The position numbers and the translations under genes were made by a program. This document shows, in pieces, positions 53,319 to 61,557 of a stretch of 64,000 nucleotides of DNA (the stretch's first letter is position 1; each line of letters starts with the position of its first letter). Source of the stretch: SZUA-309 sp050185825 (GTDB taxonomy: Bacteria > Pseudomonadota > Gammaproteobacteria > Pseudomonadales > Azotimanducaceae); NCBI GenBank assembly GCA_050185825.1, contig JBFWZA010000012.1, positions 141,278-205,277 of the forward strand, in the 5' to 3' direction. The notes under the pieces are model-generated. The model worked only from the letters and a program-made list of their open reading frames with translations, had not been told where the DNA came from and ran no database searches.

Positions 53319-54763
53319 GCGGCGCGATCCGCGGCTTCGTTACCCTCGGCCGTGCTGCCCGCGAAGATGGAGTCGTGCAGCGCCCGAACGGACTCGGCGT
53401 ACTGTTCCTCTTCCACCACGAAGCGTGCGTCCACACCGCGCAGCGGCTGGGACACCGACAGGATCTTCACACCGGCGGCGCCGAGCGCTGCCGCGCAGCG
53501 GGCGAGAATGCCCGGCATGTCCATGTCCGTGCCGATGGCACAGACGAAGGCGACCTTTTTCGAGGCGATGCCCGCGTCCGGAAAGATTTCCTCCAGGTGC
53601 TCGGTGAGCCGCCGTGCCGTTCGCAGCGGGCAGGTCACGTAGTGGGTGATGGAATTGGCGTTGAGGTCCTTGCCGATGGAGCGGACGCGGAACCGGCTCA
53701 GCGCCTCGATGAAGCGGGTTTCGAAGGCCATCTGCGCACCGATCATGTCCTGATCGAACACCTCGATGGCCATCACGGAGCGCCGTCCGGCGATGATCTC
53801 CACCCGGGGCTTGTCGCTCCGGTAGCTGCCGTCGATGAGGGTGCCGCTGTGGTCGGGCTGGAAAGCATGCTTCACCCGCAGCGGTATGTTGCGCTTGCGC
53901 AGCATACCGGCGGCACTCGGGTGGATGGCCTCCATACCCAGATTGGCGAGCTGGTCGGTCACGTCGTAGTTGGTCCGGCCGATGGGCACGCTGCGCTCGG
54001 CGCCGACGATCTTCGGATCGCCGCTGGAGAGGTGATATTCCTTGTGGATCACCGCCTCATCCGGCTGTGTGAGCACCGCAATCCGGCTCATGGTGATTTC
54101 CGTGTAGCCGCGGGCATAACGCTTCACCAGGCCCTCCTCGCACTGGGCATAGCCGGTGACGATGGGCAGCTCCCGGGTCACGTCCACGTTCTGCAGACCG
54201 AGGACGATGCGGCCGTCGAGCTTCAGCGAGCGGGAGTCCCGCCAGCCTGTCAGGTCCACGAACCGCGCTGCCACCCCGTGCTCATTGAGCAGCATGGCGG
54301 CATTGTGGGCGCTGTGGGCCTCGCCCATGGAGCTCAGCAGCTCCCGCACCCGGTCCAGATAGGCATCCAGGTCGAACGGGCCGAAGCTGCAGACCCGCTG
54401 CACGTCGGACAGACACTGGCGGGCGTCGGCAATGCGCTCCTCGACGAACCGATCGGCTTTCGTCAGGAGCGGTGCGGATTCCTGGAAGAACTCGGCGTTC
54501 ACCGCCTGCATGCGGCGGCCGACGTCGGAGAGCTGATCCTGCCACTCGTCCGCGTCTTCCCCCTCGCTGAACAGGCTGAACACGCCGGGCTCACCCGAGT
54601 GCTTGTGCTCGAGCAGCAGATCGGTCATGCCGCCGAAGGCCGAGACCACGACGATGCGGCCGTACTCCGGGTTGCCCGCATCGTCCGCGAACAGGGTGTC
54701 CAGCAGCTCGGGAAAGCGGGACATGGATGTGCCGCCGATCTTCTCCACGGCCTTGATGCTCAT
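53315..54763 (-). CDS. ask: Ectoine-type aspartate kinase Ask_Ect
   Basis: 482 residues. VEKIGGTSMSRFPELL is the signature start of the ectoine-specific aspartokinase. Kinase segments TDLLLEHKHSGEPGVF and two C-terminal ACT-like domains (KKVAFVCAIGTDMDMPGIL; KILSVSQPLRGVDARFVVEE) follow. Makes aspartyl phosphate for ectoine synthesis and is known to escape the usual feedback. Start overlaps the ectD stop by 4 bp. Confidence 0.94.
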   Translation of the reverse strand: MSIKAVEKIGGTSMSRFPELLDTLFADDAGNPEYGRIVVVSAFGGMTDLLLEHKHSGEPGVFSLFSEGEDADEWQDQLSDVGRRMQAVNAEFFQESAPLLTKADRFVEERIADARQCLSDVQRVCSFGPFDLDAYLDRVRELLSSMGEAHSAHNAAMLLNEHGVAARFVDLTGWRDSRSLKLDGRIVLGLQNVDVTRELPIVTGYAQCEEGLVKRYARGYTEITMSRIAVLTQPDEAVIHKEYHLSSGDPKIVGAERSVPIGRTNYDVTDQLANLGMEAIHPSAAGMLRKRNIPLRVKHAFQPDHSGTLIDGSYRSDKPRVEIIAGRRSVMAIEVFDQDMIGAQMAFETRFIEALSRFRVRSIGKDLNANSITHYVTCPLRTARRLTEHLEEIFPDAGIASKKVAFVCAIGTDMDMPGILARCAAALGAAGVKILSVSQPLRGVDARFVVEEEQYAESVRALHDSIFAGSTAEGNEAADRAA

Positions 54764-55659
54764 TGTCTGTGCCTCCTCGGCAATATCTCCACATGCTCAC
54801 GGGCGCCGACGAATTCCGGTCGGGGGGCGGGTGCGGCAAAGGGCTCCGTCAGAGCGTTGCTGACGGCGTTGTAGACCACGAACAGGTTGGTGCGGGGAAA
54901 AGGCGTGATGTTGCCGTTGGAGCCGTGCAGCACGTTGCAGTCGAAGAACACGGCGGACCCCGCGCCGCCGGTCGGCGCCTTGATGCCGCGCCGGCGGGCG
55001 AGTCGCGCCACCGTCGCTTCGTCCGGGGTGCCGACACGCTGCTCGACGAGCGACTCGCGGTAGTGGTCCGACGGGGTGGTACCGGCGCAACTGATGAACG
55101 TGTGGTGGGAACCGGGAACGATCATCAGTGGTCCGTTCGTCGCCAGCGTCGGTGTCAGCGAGACCGACAGGCTGAGTGCCCGCATGCGCGGCATGCCGTC
55201 TTCCGCGTGCCAGGTCTCGAAGTCGCTGTGCCAGTAGAACTCGCGACCCCGGAACGCCGGTTTGTAGTTGAGCCGGGACTGGTGCACGTAGACGTCGTCA
55301 CCCAGGATGCTGCGCACCAGGTTCAGCACCCGGTCGTCCTCGCAGAGCGACGCGAAGGTCTCGGATACCCGGTGCACGGCGAACAGCGATCGCAGGCTCG
55401 TCGTGCCGGACTCGAAGAACGCGTTCTCGGGCTGCTCGATTGCGGCATCCGTTCTCAACCGCTCGGCCTCCGCGAGCAGCGCGTCGACGTCTGCCGGCGG
55501 GACGAGCTCGGGCACGAACAGGTAGCCGTCGCGCTCGAATCGTGTCAGCCGCTCCCGGTCGGCGGAAGGCGCCTTCACGTCCGGCTGCCGGTAGACCACC
55601 GGATCCTGGCGCTCGATGAGCCCCGGTTCGCTGCCGCGGGTGGGGTAGGGGTCGTGCAT
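54760..55659 (-). CDS. ectD: Ectoine hydroxylase EctD
   Basis: 299 residues from ATG 55659. The EctD consensus FYWHSDFETWHAEDGMPRMR is present, giving the His-x-Asp iron ligands; the distal His lies in VLHGSNGNITPFPRTN. Hydroxylates ectoine to 5-hydroxyectoine with 2-oxoglutarate and oxygen. Length is normal for the family. It begins 8 bp after the ectC stop. Confidence 0.97.
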   Translation of the reverse strand: MHDPYPTRGSEPGLIERQDPVVYRQPDVKAPSADRERLTRFERDGYLFVPELVPPADVDALLAEAERLRTDAAIEQPENAFFESGTTSLRSLFAVHRVSETFASLCEDDRVLNLVRSILGDDVYVHQSRLNYKPAFRGREFYWHSDFETWHAEDGMPRMRALSLSVSLTPTLATNGPLMIVPGSHHTFISCAGTTPSDHYRESLVEQRVGTPDEATVARLARRRGIKAPTGGAGSAVFFDCNVLHGSNGNITPFPRTNLFVVYNAVSNALTEPFAAPAPRPEFVGAREHVEILPRRHRQ

Positions 55660-55667
55660 TTCCGGGC

Positions 55668-56066
55668 TCACTCGACGATGGTTTCGGCGTCCAGGGTGTA
55701 GGCGCCGTCCTCGTTGTGCACCTCCTTGCCGTTGAGTGGCGGATTGAAGACGCAGGCGAGGGACAGGGTTTCCGTTGCGGTCAGCACATGCCGGTCGTGC
55801 TTGTCGAGGGCATAGATGACGCCGGGCTCGATCACGTGCTCGCGACCGGTCTCCAGATCCTTGAGTCGGCCGCGCCCGGACAGACAGAAAACGGCCTCCA
55901 GATGGTTCTGGTACCACATCTCGTTCACCGTGCCCTTGTAGATGGTGGTGATGTGAAAGGAGAAGCCCATATGGTCCGATTTGAGCAGCAGGCGGACGCT
56001 CTCCCAGTTGTCGGTGACGATCCGGCGCTCCGTGGAGCGCGCGTCTTGCAGGGTTCTTACGATCAT
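55668..56066 (-). CDS. ectC: Ectoine synthase EctC
   Basis: 132 residues. A cupin; MIVRTLQDARSTERRIVTDN, GFSFHITTIYKGTVNEMWYQNH and YALDKHDRHVLTA are the family motifs. Cyclises N-gamma-acetyl-diaminobutyrate to ectoine. Its start adjoins the ectB stop directly. Confidence 0.97.
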   Translation of the reverse strand: MIVRTLQDARSTERRIVTDNWESVRLLLKSDHMGFSFHITTIYKGTVNEMWYQNHLEAVFCLSGRGRLKDLETGREHVIEPGVIYALDKHDRHVLTATETLSLACVFNPPLNGKEVHNEDGAYTLDAETIVE

Positions 56067-57341
56067 TCAGGACACCTTCCGGTATGCGTTGGCGAGCACC
56101 TCGGCGGTGGCGGTGCGGATGATCGAGAGACCCTCCTTGAGCTCCGCCTCGGTGATGGTGAGCGGGCACAGGCACTTCACGACCTGACCTTCCGAGCCGC
56201 TGGTCTCGATGACGAGACCCTTCTTGAAGCAGGCACGGGCGATGGCGGTGGCCATCTCGCCGTCCGGGCAGTTGAGACCCTGCATCATGCCGCGGCCCCG
56301 GGGTTCCAGGGTTCCGCGCGGCGCCAGGCGGGCGATGTCGTCGAGGCCCGAGCGGAGCTGCTGCGCCCTGCGGACGACGTGGTCCATCAGTGCGTCGTCC
56401 TGCCAGAAGGTTTCCAGCGCCGTGGTGGCGGTGACGAAGGCGTGGTTGTTGCCGCGGAACGTGCCGTTGTGCTCGCCGGGCTTCCACTGATCCAGATGCG
56501 GCCGGAACAGGGTGACGGCGAACGGCAGCCCGTAACCGGAAAGCGACTTGGACAGCGTGATCATGTCCGGCTCGATGCCGGCGGGCTCGAAGCTGAAGAA
56601 CGTGCCCGTTCGTCCGCAGCCGGCCTGGATGTCGTCCACGATCAGGAGGATGTCCCGCTCGCGGCAGATCTGCTCGATCCGCTTCAGCCAGTCGAAGCTC
56701 GCCACGTTGAGCCCACCCTCGCCCTGAACGGTCTCGACGATCACCGCTGCGGGGTGGTCGACACCGCTCGACGGGTCGTCGAGCATCCGTGCGAGATAGT
56801 CCGTGGTGTCGACGTCAGGGCCGAAATAGCCGTCGTAGGGCATGGGTGTCACCCCGGTGAGGGGCACGCCCGCCGCGCCGCGGTGGTGCGAATTGCCTGT
56901 GGCCGCCATGGCGCCGAGCGAGACGCCGTGAAAGCCGTTGGTGAAGCTGATGATGTTGTGCCTGCCCGTGACGTTGCGGGCGAGCTTCATGGCCGCCTCC
57001 ACCGCGTTGGTGCCGGTGGGCCCGGTGAACTGGACCACGTACTCGAGACCGCGGGGTTCGAAGATGATGCTCTGCAGTGCGGTCAGGAATCGCTCCTTGG
57101 CCGAAGTGTGCATGTCGAGCCCGTGGGTGATGCCGTCCGCTTCGATGTACTCGAGCAGCGCGGTCTTCAGTGCGGGATGGTTGTGTCCGTAGTTCAGCGT
57201 GCCGGCGCCGGCCAGAAAGTCGAGGTAGCGTCTGCCGTCGGCGTCGAACAGGCAGGCGCCGCGCGCCTTCTGGAAAACCGTCGGGAACGAGCGGGCATAG
57301 CTCTGAACCTCTGACTCGATCGCGTCGAAAATGTCGCTCAT
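56067..57341 (-). CDS. ectB: Diaminobutyrate-2-oxoglutarate transaminase EctB
   Basis: 424 residues from ATG 57341. PLP aminotransferase class III: FDAIESEVQSYARSFPTVF, QFTGPTGTNAVEAAMKLARN, IVDDIQAGCGRTGTFFSFEP and the Schiff-base Lys in ITLSKSLSGYGLP. Converts aspartate semialdehyde to diaminobutyrate with glutamate. Length equals that of typical EctB. Confidence 0.97.
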   Translation of the reverse strand: MSDIFDAIESEVQSYARSFPTVFQKARGACLFDADGRRYLDFLAGAGTLNYGHNHPALKTALLEYIEADGITHGLDMHTSAKERFLTALQSIIFEPRGLEYVVQFTGPTGTNAVEAAMKLARNVTGRHNIISFTNGFHGVSLGAMAATGNSHHRGAAGVPLTGVTPMPYDGYFGPDVDTTDYLARMLDDPSSGVDHPAAVIVETVQGEGGLNVASFDWLKRIEQICRERDILLIVDDIQAGCGRTGTFFSFEPAGIEPDMITLSKSLSGYGLPFAVTLFRPHLDQWKPGEHNGTFRGNNHAFVTATTALETFWQDDALMDHVVRRAQQLRSGLDDIARLAPRGTLEPRGRGMMQGLNCPDGEMATAIARACFKKGLVIETSGSEGQVVKCLCPLTITEAELKEGLSIIRTATAEVLANAYRKVS

Positions 57342-57375
57342 GGTGTTGATTCCCCTGAAAATTGATATGGATGAC

Positions 57376-57387
57376 CCACCGCGGTGG
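57376..57387 (-). repeat. 12-bp palindrome between ectA and ectB
   Basis: CCACCGCGGTGG is its own reverse complement and lies in the 58-bp ectA-ectB gap. It could fold into a small stem in the transcript and tune ectA against ectB, but it is too short to call a terminator. Confidence 0.35.
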
Positions 57388-57399
57388 ATCGTGTCGAGG

Positions 57400-57909
57400 T
57401 CAGGCTCGTGGCTGCAGTGCGGCCGATCGGCCCACGGAGAATGGTCCGATCCGGAACAGCACCTCCTCGTCGTGGGCACCGTCGAAGTGCCTGTCCGACT
57501 CGAAGAGCACGGAACGGCTGAGGCGCGCGTCGAGCTTTCCGGCCACCTTTTCGAATACCGCCGCCGAGGCGTCGTTGGCCGGTGTGACGGTGGTCTCCAG
57601 ATAGCGGACATCACCGAGCCGCTCGATCAGCTCGAGCAGCATCCGGGGTGCCAGACCCTCGCCCCGGCCCTCGGGCGCCACGCCCACCTGCCAGACGAAC
57701 AGCACGTCTTCACGGCCCGGAATGCGGTAGCCGCTGACGAAGCCCGCCAGCTTCCCGTTCAGCTCGGCAACGATGGCCGTGTCGCCGAAGTGCGACACCT
57801 GGAGCAGGTTGCAGTAGCGGGAGTTGGTATCGAGCGGAGGACAGCGTTCTACGAGGTTGTGCAGCGCCGCGCCGTCTTCCGGTGTCGGTCGCCTCAATCG
57901 CATAGACAT
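57400..57909 (-). CDS. ectA: Diaminobutyrate acetyltransferase EctA
   Basis: 169 residues from ATG 57909 (ATG 57903 also possible). GNAT fold: LRRPTPEDGAALHNLVERC, NSRYCNLLQVSHFGDT, LFVWQVGVAPEGRGEGLAPRML (acetyl-CoA loop) and YLETTVTPANDASAAVFEK, all typical for EctA. Acetylates diaminobutyrate. First gene of the ectoine operon; an AT-rich control region lies upstream. Confidence 0.97.
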   Translation of the reverse strand: MSMRLRRPTPEDGAALHNLVERCPPLDTNSRYCNLLQVSHFGDTAIVAELNGKLAGFVSGYRIPGREDVLFVWQVGVAPEGRGEGLAPRMLLELIERLGDVRYLETTVTPANDASAAVFEKVAGKLDARLSRSVLFESDRHFDGAHDEEVLFRIGPFSVGRSAALQPRA

Positions 57910-57918
57910 TTTAGAAGT

Positions 57919-57936
57919 CTAATTAATATTAATTAG
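57919..57936. promoter_or_regulatory. 18-bp perfect palindrome upstream of ectA (candidate operator)
   Basis: CTAATTAATATTAATTAG is identical on both strands and lies 10 bp before the ectA start, downstream of a -10-like element. The position would allow a repressor to block the transcript start or leader. Its CTAAT/ATTAG ends recur in the inverted repeat at 58086-58099 on the side of the SDR gene. EctR-type MarR regulators bind AT-rich pseudopalindromes at ect promoters. Confidence 0.6.
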
Positions 57937-57970
57937 TAAGGTAAGTATTCATCGGGAGTAGCAGCTGCGC

Positions 57971-57977
57971 AGTATAA
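57971..57977 (-). promoter_or_regulatory. Possible -10 element of the ect operon
   Basis: On the minus strand TTATACT, close to the sigma70/sigmaS -10 consensus, about 62 bp before ectA. No good -35 hexamer is seen 16-18 bp upstream, which is common at osmotically controlled ect promoters. Confidence 0.4.
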
Positions 57978-58056
57978 CGGCCGGTTTTCGAAAATACGAG
58001 GAAAAATGTTAATAAAAAGATGAATATGCGAAATCTGTGCGTTCTGCACGGATGGA

Positions 58057-58085
58057 TTGCCTGCAAAGGATCGTCTGGTTAATAA
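58057..58085 (+). promoter_or_regulatory. Possible promoter for the SDR gene
   Basis: TTGCCT and TAATAA separated by 17 bp on the plus strand, about 113 bp before the SDR start. The match to -35 is partial, the spacing ideal. Confidence 0.35.
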
Positions 58086-58099
58086 ATTAGAGAACTAAT
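58086..58099. promoter_or_regulatory. Inverted repeat at the putative SDR transcript start
   Basis: ATTAG-AGAA-CTAAT directly after the putative -10. It shares its pentamers with the ends of the ectA palindrome at 57919-57936, in opposite arrangement. It may be bound by the same regulator. Confidence 0.4.
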
Positions 58100-58197
58100 C
58101 AATATCCCGATACCCGCCGCGGCGCGCCTTGAGTTTTGCCCGCTGGCGGGTCTTAACTTGCCGCTGTCTTTTAGAAGGTCGGGAACGGAGGGGTCGA

Positions 58198-58965
58198 ATG
58201 GAGCTTGCAGGTAAGGTCGCCGTCATCACAGGCGGCAGTGGTGGCATCGGTCGGGCCATGGCGAAGGCCTTTCTGGCGGAAGGCGCGAACGCCGTCGTGC
58301 TCGCCGATCTCGATGCGGCGGCGGTGACGTCCGCGGCGCGGGACATCGGCTGCGAGGGCATGGCCTGCGACGTGACGGACGAGGCGCAGATCCAGACGCT
58401 CGTGCGCCAGACCATCGACCGTCACGGGCGGATCGATCTCTTTTGCTCGAATGCGGGTGCGGGCGGCGCCGGGGTGCTCACGGATGCCGCCAACGAGGTC
58501 TGGCAGAAGCAGTGGGAGCTGCACGTGATGTCGCACCTCTACGCGGCACGCGCCGTGCTGCCGGACATGATCGCGCGCGGAGACGGCTACCTGCTGAACA
58601 CGGCCTCCGCCGCCGGGCTGCTGGCCGCCATCGGATCCGGTCCCTACACCGTGACCAAGGCCGCCGCGGTGAAGCTCGCCGAGTTCCTCGCCATCACCCA
58701 CGGCGACGACGGCATCAAGGTCTCCGTGCTCTGTCCTCAGGGTGTGAACACGGCCATGGCACCGCGCAGCCTGGGCGACGGGCAGACGGATGGCATCATC
58801 GAGCCGGAAGATCTGGCGAGGACGGTGGTGGAAACGCTCCGGGAGGAGCGCTTCTACGTGCTGCCCCACCCGGAGGTGGCCGAGTACGTGCGCCGCAAGG
58901 GCGACGACGTGGACCGCTGGCTGCACGGCATGCGGCGGCTCAGACGGAAATCCGTGGAGGTCTGA
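58198..58965 (+). CDS. Short-chain dehydrogenase/reductase
   Basis: 255 residues, SD CGGAGGGG. NAD(P)-binding motif VITGGSGGIGRAM, structural CSNAGAG, catalytic Ser in NTASAAG and the YxxxK pair in PYTVTKAA. The acidic residue in LADLDAA after the second strand favours NAD(H). The substrate is unknown. Shares the 288-bp control region with the ect operon and converges with the MDR gene, 17 bp apart. Confidence 0.9.
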   Translation: MELAGKVAVITGGSGGIGRAMAKAFLAEGANAVVLADLDAAAVTSAARDIGCEGMACDVTDEAQIQTLVRQTIDRHGRIDLFCSNAGAGGAGVLTDAANEVWQKQWELHVMSHLYAARAVLPDMIARGDGYLLNTASAAGLLAAIGSGPYTVTKAAAVKLAEFLAITHGDDGIKVSVLCPQGVNTAMAPRSLGDGQTDGIIEPEDLARTVVETLREERFYVLPHPEVAEYVRRKGDDVDRWLHGMRRLRRKSVEV

Positions 58966-58982
58966 ACCGGCCGGCTCCGCAA

Positions 58983-59981
58983 TCAGTCGAGGCGCACCAC
59001 GCGGGTCCCCAGATTGCCGCCCGCGAGCAGATCCACGAACGCCGCGGGCGCGGCCTCCAGCCCGCGCACCTCGTCCGTCAGGCTCTTCAGGCGCCCGTCC
59101 TTCAGCCAGCCGGCGATCTCGGCGCGTGCCGCCAAATACTCGGAGGCGAAGTCGAAGACCAGAAAGCCGCGCATGGTGAGGCGCTTGTTCACGAGAAGCC
59201 CGGGCACGCCCTTGGGTCCCGGCTCGGGAGAGTCCGTGTCGTACTGCGAGACCACGCCACAGCAGGCGATGCGGCCGTTCACGTTCATGCGGAAGAGGGC
59301 GGCGCCGAGAATCGGGCCGCCGGTGTTGTCGAAGTAGACGTCCATGCCGTCCGGCGTGGCGGCCTTCAGCGCTTCGCGGAAGTCGTCCTCGCGGTAGTTC
59401 ACCGCTGCGTCGAAGCCGAGATCCCGCGTCAGCACGTCACCCTTCGCGTCGCTGCCGGTGACGCCGACGGCCCGGGTGCCGGCGATCTTCGCCATCTGCC
59501 CCACCAGGTGTCCCACCGAGCCCGCGGCGGCGGACACCATCACGGTTTCGCCCGACCTGGGCGCACCGATCCGCAGCAGGCCGAAATACGCTGTCAGGCC
59601 GTTGACCCCGAGGGGGCCGAGATAGTCCACGGGATCGTTGTCGGGATCGAGCCTGGTCAGCGCGCCGGCGGCGTGCGTGGAGTAGGCCTGCCAGCCCGTG
59701 GGCCCGAGCACCTTCTCGCCCGGCCGGAACGCAGCCGAGTTGCTCGTCACCACTTCGCCGACCCCGGTGCCGTTCATGACGATGCCCGTCTTCGGGGCGC
59801 CGGCGTAGCTGGCGCTGCCCTGCAGGCCAGCCCGGGTGCCGGCGGTGATGGCGAAGGCCAGGGTTCTGACCAGCACCTCGTCGGCACCCGGCTCGCGCAC
59901 GGTGCCGGTCGCGAGCCGGTAGTTGCTGGCGGAGAGCTTGCCCTTCGGCAGCGAGTCGATCAGTACCTGAGGATTGTCCAT
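58983..59981 (-). CDS. NADP-dependent MDR-family oxidoreductase (zinc-free)
   Basis: 332 residues from ATG 59981. The leukotriene B4 dehydrogenase/CurA-like subgroup of MDR: PKGKLSASNYRL, GAAG-type nucleotide motif VSAAAGSVGHLVGQMAKI, YFDNTGGPILGAAL and NVNGRIACCGVVSQYD. These enzymes reduce activated double bonds with NADPH and lack the zinc ligands of alcohol dehydrogenases. It lies 22 bp after a VOC gene on the same strand. Confidence 0.9.
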   Translation of the reverse strand: MDNPQVLIDSLPKGKLSASNYRLATGTVREPGADEVLVRTLAFAITAGTRAGLQGSASYAGAPKTGIVMNGTGVGEVVTSNSAAFRPGEKVLGPTGWQAYSTHAAGALTRLDPDNDPVDYLGPLGVNGLTAYFGLLRIGAPRSGETVMVSAAAGSVGHLVGQMAKIAGTRAVGVTGSDAKGDVLTRDLGFDAAVNYREDDFREALKAATPDGMDVYFDNTGGPILGAALFRMNVNGRIACCGVVSQYDTDSPEPGPKGVPGLLVNKRLTMRGFLVFDFASEYLAARAEIAGWLKDGRLKSLTDEVRGLEAAPAAFVDLLAGGNLGTRVVRLD

Positions 59982-60003
59982 GCGGCAGGCTCCTGTGATG
60001 GTT

Positions 60004-60492
60004 TCAGCCGTTGAGGCCTTCTTCGCCGTAAAGAGTGGCGGGACCGCGTCCACCCGGGCCGAGTCGACCCTGATCGCCGAAGTGGCCCTTGCCCGGAATG
60101 TGATTGATCTCGATGCGGATGCCGTCCGGATCTTCGAAGAGCACGGAGTAGTAGCCGGGCGCGAAGCGATCGCCGTCCTCGGGCTCGTGCACCATGCGTG
60201 CGCCGAGGGAACGGGCGTGTGCCGCGATCGCATCCACGTCTTCCCGGGAACGGGCGCGGAGGCAGAAGTGGTGCAGCCCCACCGTCCACTGATCGAAGGT
60301 CTTCCCGCGCTTGTCCGGAGGTGCCAGACGCGCCAGCAGCCCCGTTCTGCCGCCGATGCAGTACACGGTGTCGTCGTTTCGGATCAGGGTGGTGAGCCCC
60401 ATGAAGTGACAGAGCGACTCCCAGAACGGCAGCCCTTCCGGGCTGTTGATCGTGAACTGAATGTGCGCGACGCCGTTGATCTCCACGCTCAT
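60004..60492 (-). CDS. VOC-family protein
   Basis: 162 residues from ATG 60492, which overlaps the DUF2784 stop by 4 bp. VOC modules: VAHIQFTINSPEGLPFWESL, GLHHFCLRARSREDVDAIA and VLFEDPDGIRIEINHIPGKG. Metal ligands (His and Glu) are in place. The reaction is unknown; it is next to an MDR reductase. Confidence 0.87.
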   Translation of the reverse strand: MSVEINGVAHIQFTINSPEGLPFWESLCHFMGLTTLIRNDDTVYCIGGRTGLLARLAPPDKRGKTFDQWTVGLHHFCLRARSREDVDAIAAHARSLGARMVHEPEDGDRFAPGYYSVLFEDPDGIRIEINHIPGKGHFGDQGRLGPGGRGPATLYGEEGLNG

Positions 60493-60854
60493 GGCTTTCT
60501 TCTCCGCAAGAAGAGCCAACCATAGAGGCCGGCGTTCACGACCACAACCAGGCTGCCGAGTGCGAGCTGCAGATCGCTGGTGAGTTCGGCCGGATAGAGC
60601 AGGGGCACCAGGTAGTGCTCGACGAAGCCGCCGTCATAGCCGGCTTCGCCGCCGCGATGGCGCAGGTGGACCTCCAGCGGCGTGAGCGGGCAGACCCGAC
60701 CGGAGAACTCGACGAAGGCGCCCCAGGCGGCCGCGGGCAGGTGAATCCACACAACCTTCGGCCAGCGCACGGCGAGCAGCGCGCCAAGGACAACGAACAG
60801 CACGAAGCCGAGATGAGCGAGCACCACGAGATCGGCCAGGAGGTGATACGGCAT
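60489..60854 (-). CDS. DUF2784 membrane protein
   Basis: 121 residues with about three membrane helices. The family signature HLLADLVVLAHLGFVLFVVLG is at the N-terminus, with FSGRVCPLTPLEVHLRHR and a YP-LVPLLYP-like end. Unknown function. Coupled to the VOC gene by a 4-bp overlap. Confidence 0.88.
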   Translation of the reverse strand: MPYHLLADLVVLAHLGFVLFVVLGALLAVRWPKVVWIHLPAAAWGAFVEFSGRVCPLTPLEVHLRHRGGEAGYDGGFVEHYLVPLLYPAELTSDLQLALGSLVVVVNAGLYGWLFLRRRKP

Positions 60855-60869
60855 GGCCGATTCAGCTTG

Positions 60870-61508
60870 TCATCGCTGTCGCGGGGCTGCAATCGGCTCC
60901 AGTGTTTCCGGATCGAGCGCCTGACCGGTGTTCGGTATCCGGGCGCGCAGGGTTCCCGTGCTGCTGAGGCTGACCTCGAAGCCGGTACCCACCATCCCGG
61001 TCTGGATGCTCGCGATGTAGAGCGCCTCCCGGGGCTCGTTGTCCATGCGCAGCAGCCACACGTCATACGTCGCCGGGGGGAGTCCGGCAGACCAGCTGCA
61101 GCTGAATTCGGTGCCACAGGGCCAGCGAGCATGGGCGCCTGCATGGTCGAGCTCCGCCTCGAGGGAGGCGATCAGATCGCGGGTCTGAACCATGGCGATG
61201 TCGAACGACAACCGATAAACCCCCATCATCACGACGATGGTGAGGCAGGCGGTCGGTATGGCCCAGGACCAGAGGCGTGCGGATCGATGACGGCGAAAAG
61301 GAATGAGTACGAGTCGGACACCGAGTATCAGCATCGCAACCAGGAGGGCCACAGGGAGCAGCAGCAGCACCAGGCTGGGACCTGCCGGCATCGTCGCCAG
61401 GAGCAGCATCGACGGGAGGAGAAACCGGAGGCGTTCCAGCGTCCCGGCCGCCCGCCAGAGACCGATCGGATCGCGCCAGCTTAGCGGAGGTTGTTGGGAT
61501 GCGGTCAT
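60870..61508 (-). CDS. Membrane protein of unknown function
   Basis: 212 residues. Three probable helices (about 27-65 and 82-100) precede a mainly extracytoplasmic C-terminal domain with two Cys (CGTEFSCSW) that may form a disulfide. No family recognised. It is the first gene of a minus-strand run with DUF2784 and VOC (15 bp gap). Confidence 0.65.
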   Translation of the reverse strand: MTASQQPPLSWRDPIGLWRAAGTLERLRFLLPSMLLLATMPAGPSLVLLLLPVALLVAMLILGVRLVLIPFRRHRSARLWSWAIPTACLTIVVMMGVYRLSFDIAMVQTRDLIASLEAELDHAGAHARWPCGTEFSCSWSAGLPPATYDVWLLRMDNEPREALYIASIQTGMVGTGFEVSLSSTGTLRARIPNTGQALDPETLEPIAAPRQR

Positions 61509-61557
61509 GTCCCCAGTCTAGGGGTCAATCTGCGCAGAATCCGTACCCGGGCCTCGT

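Noticed and set aside
51859..53436. A minus-strand frame running through the symporter gene into doeA
   Set aside because: It overlaps the SSS symporter in another frame. The doeA start at 51858 fits the family.
55660..56487. A minus-strand frame joined to the front of EctD
   Set aside because: It overlaps ectB and ectC in another frame. EctD starts at 55659 at normal length.
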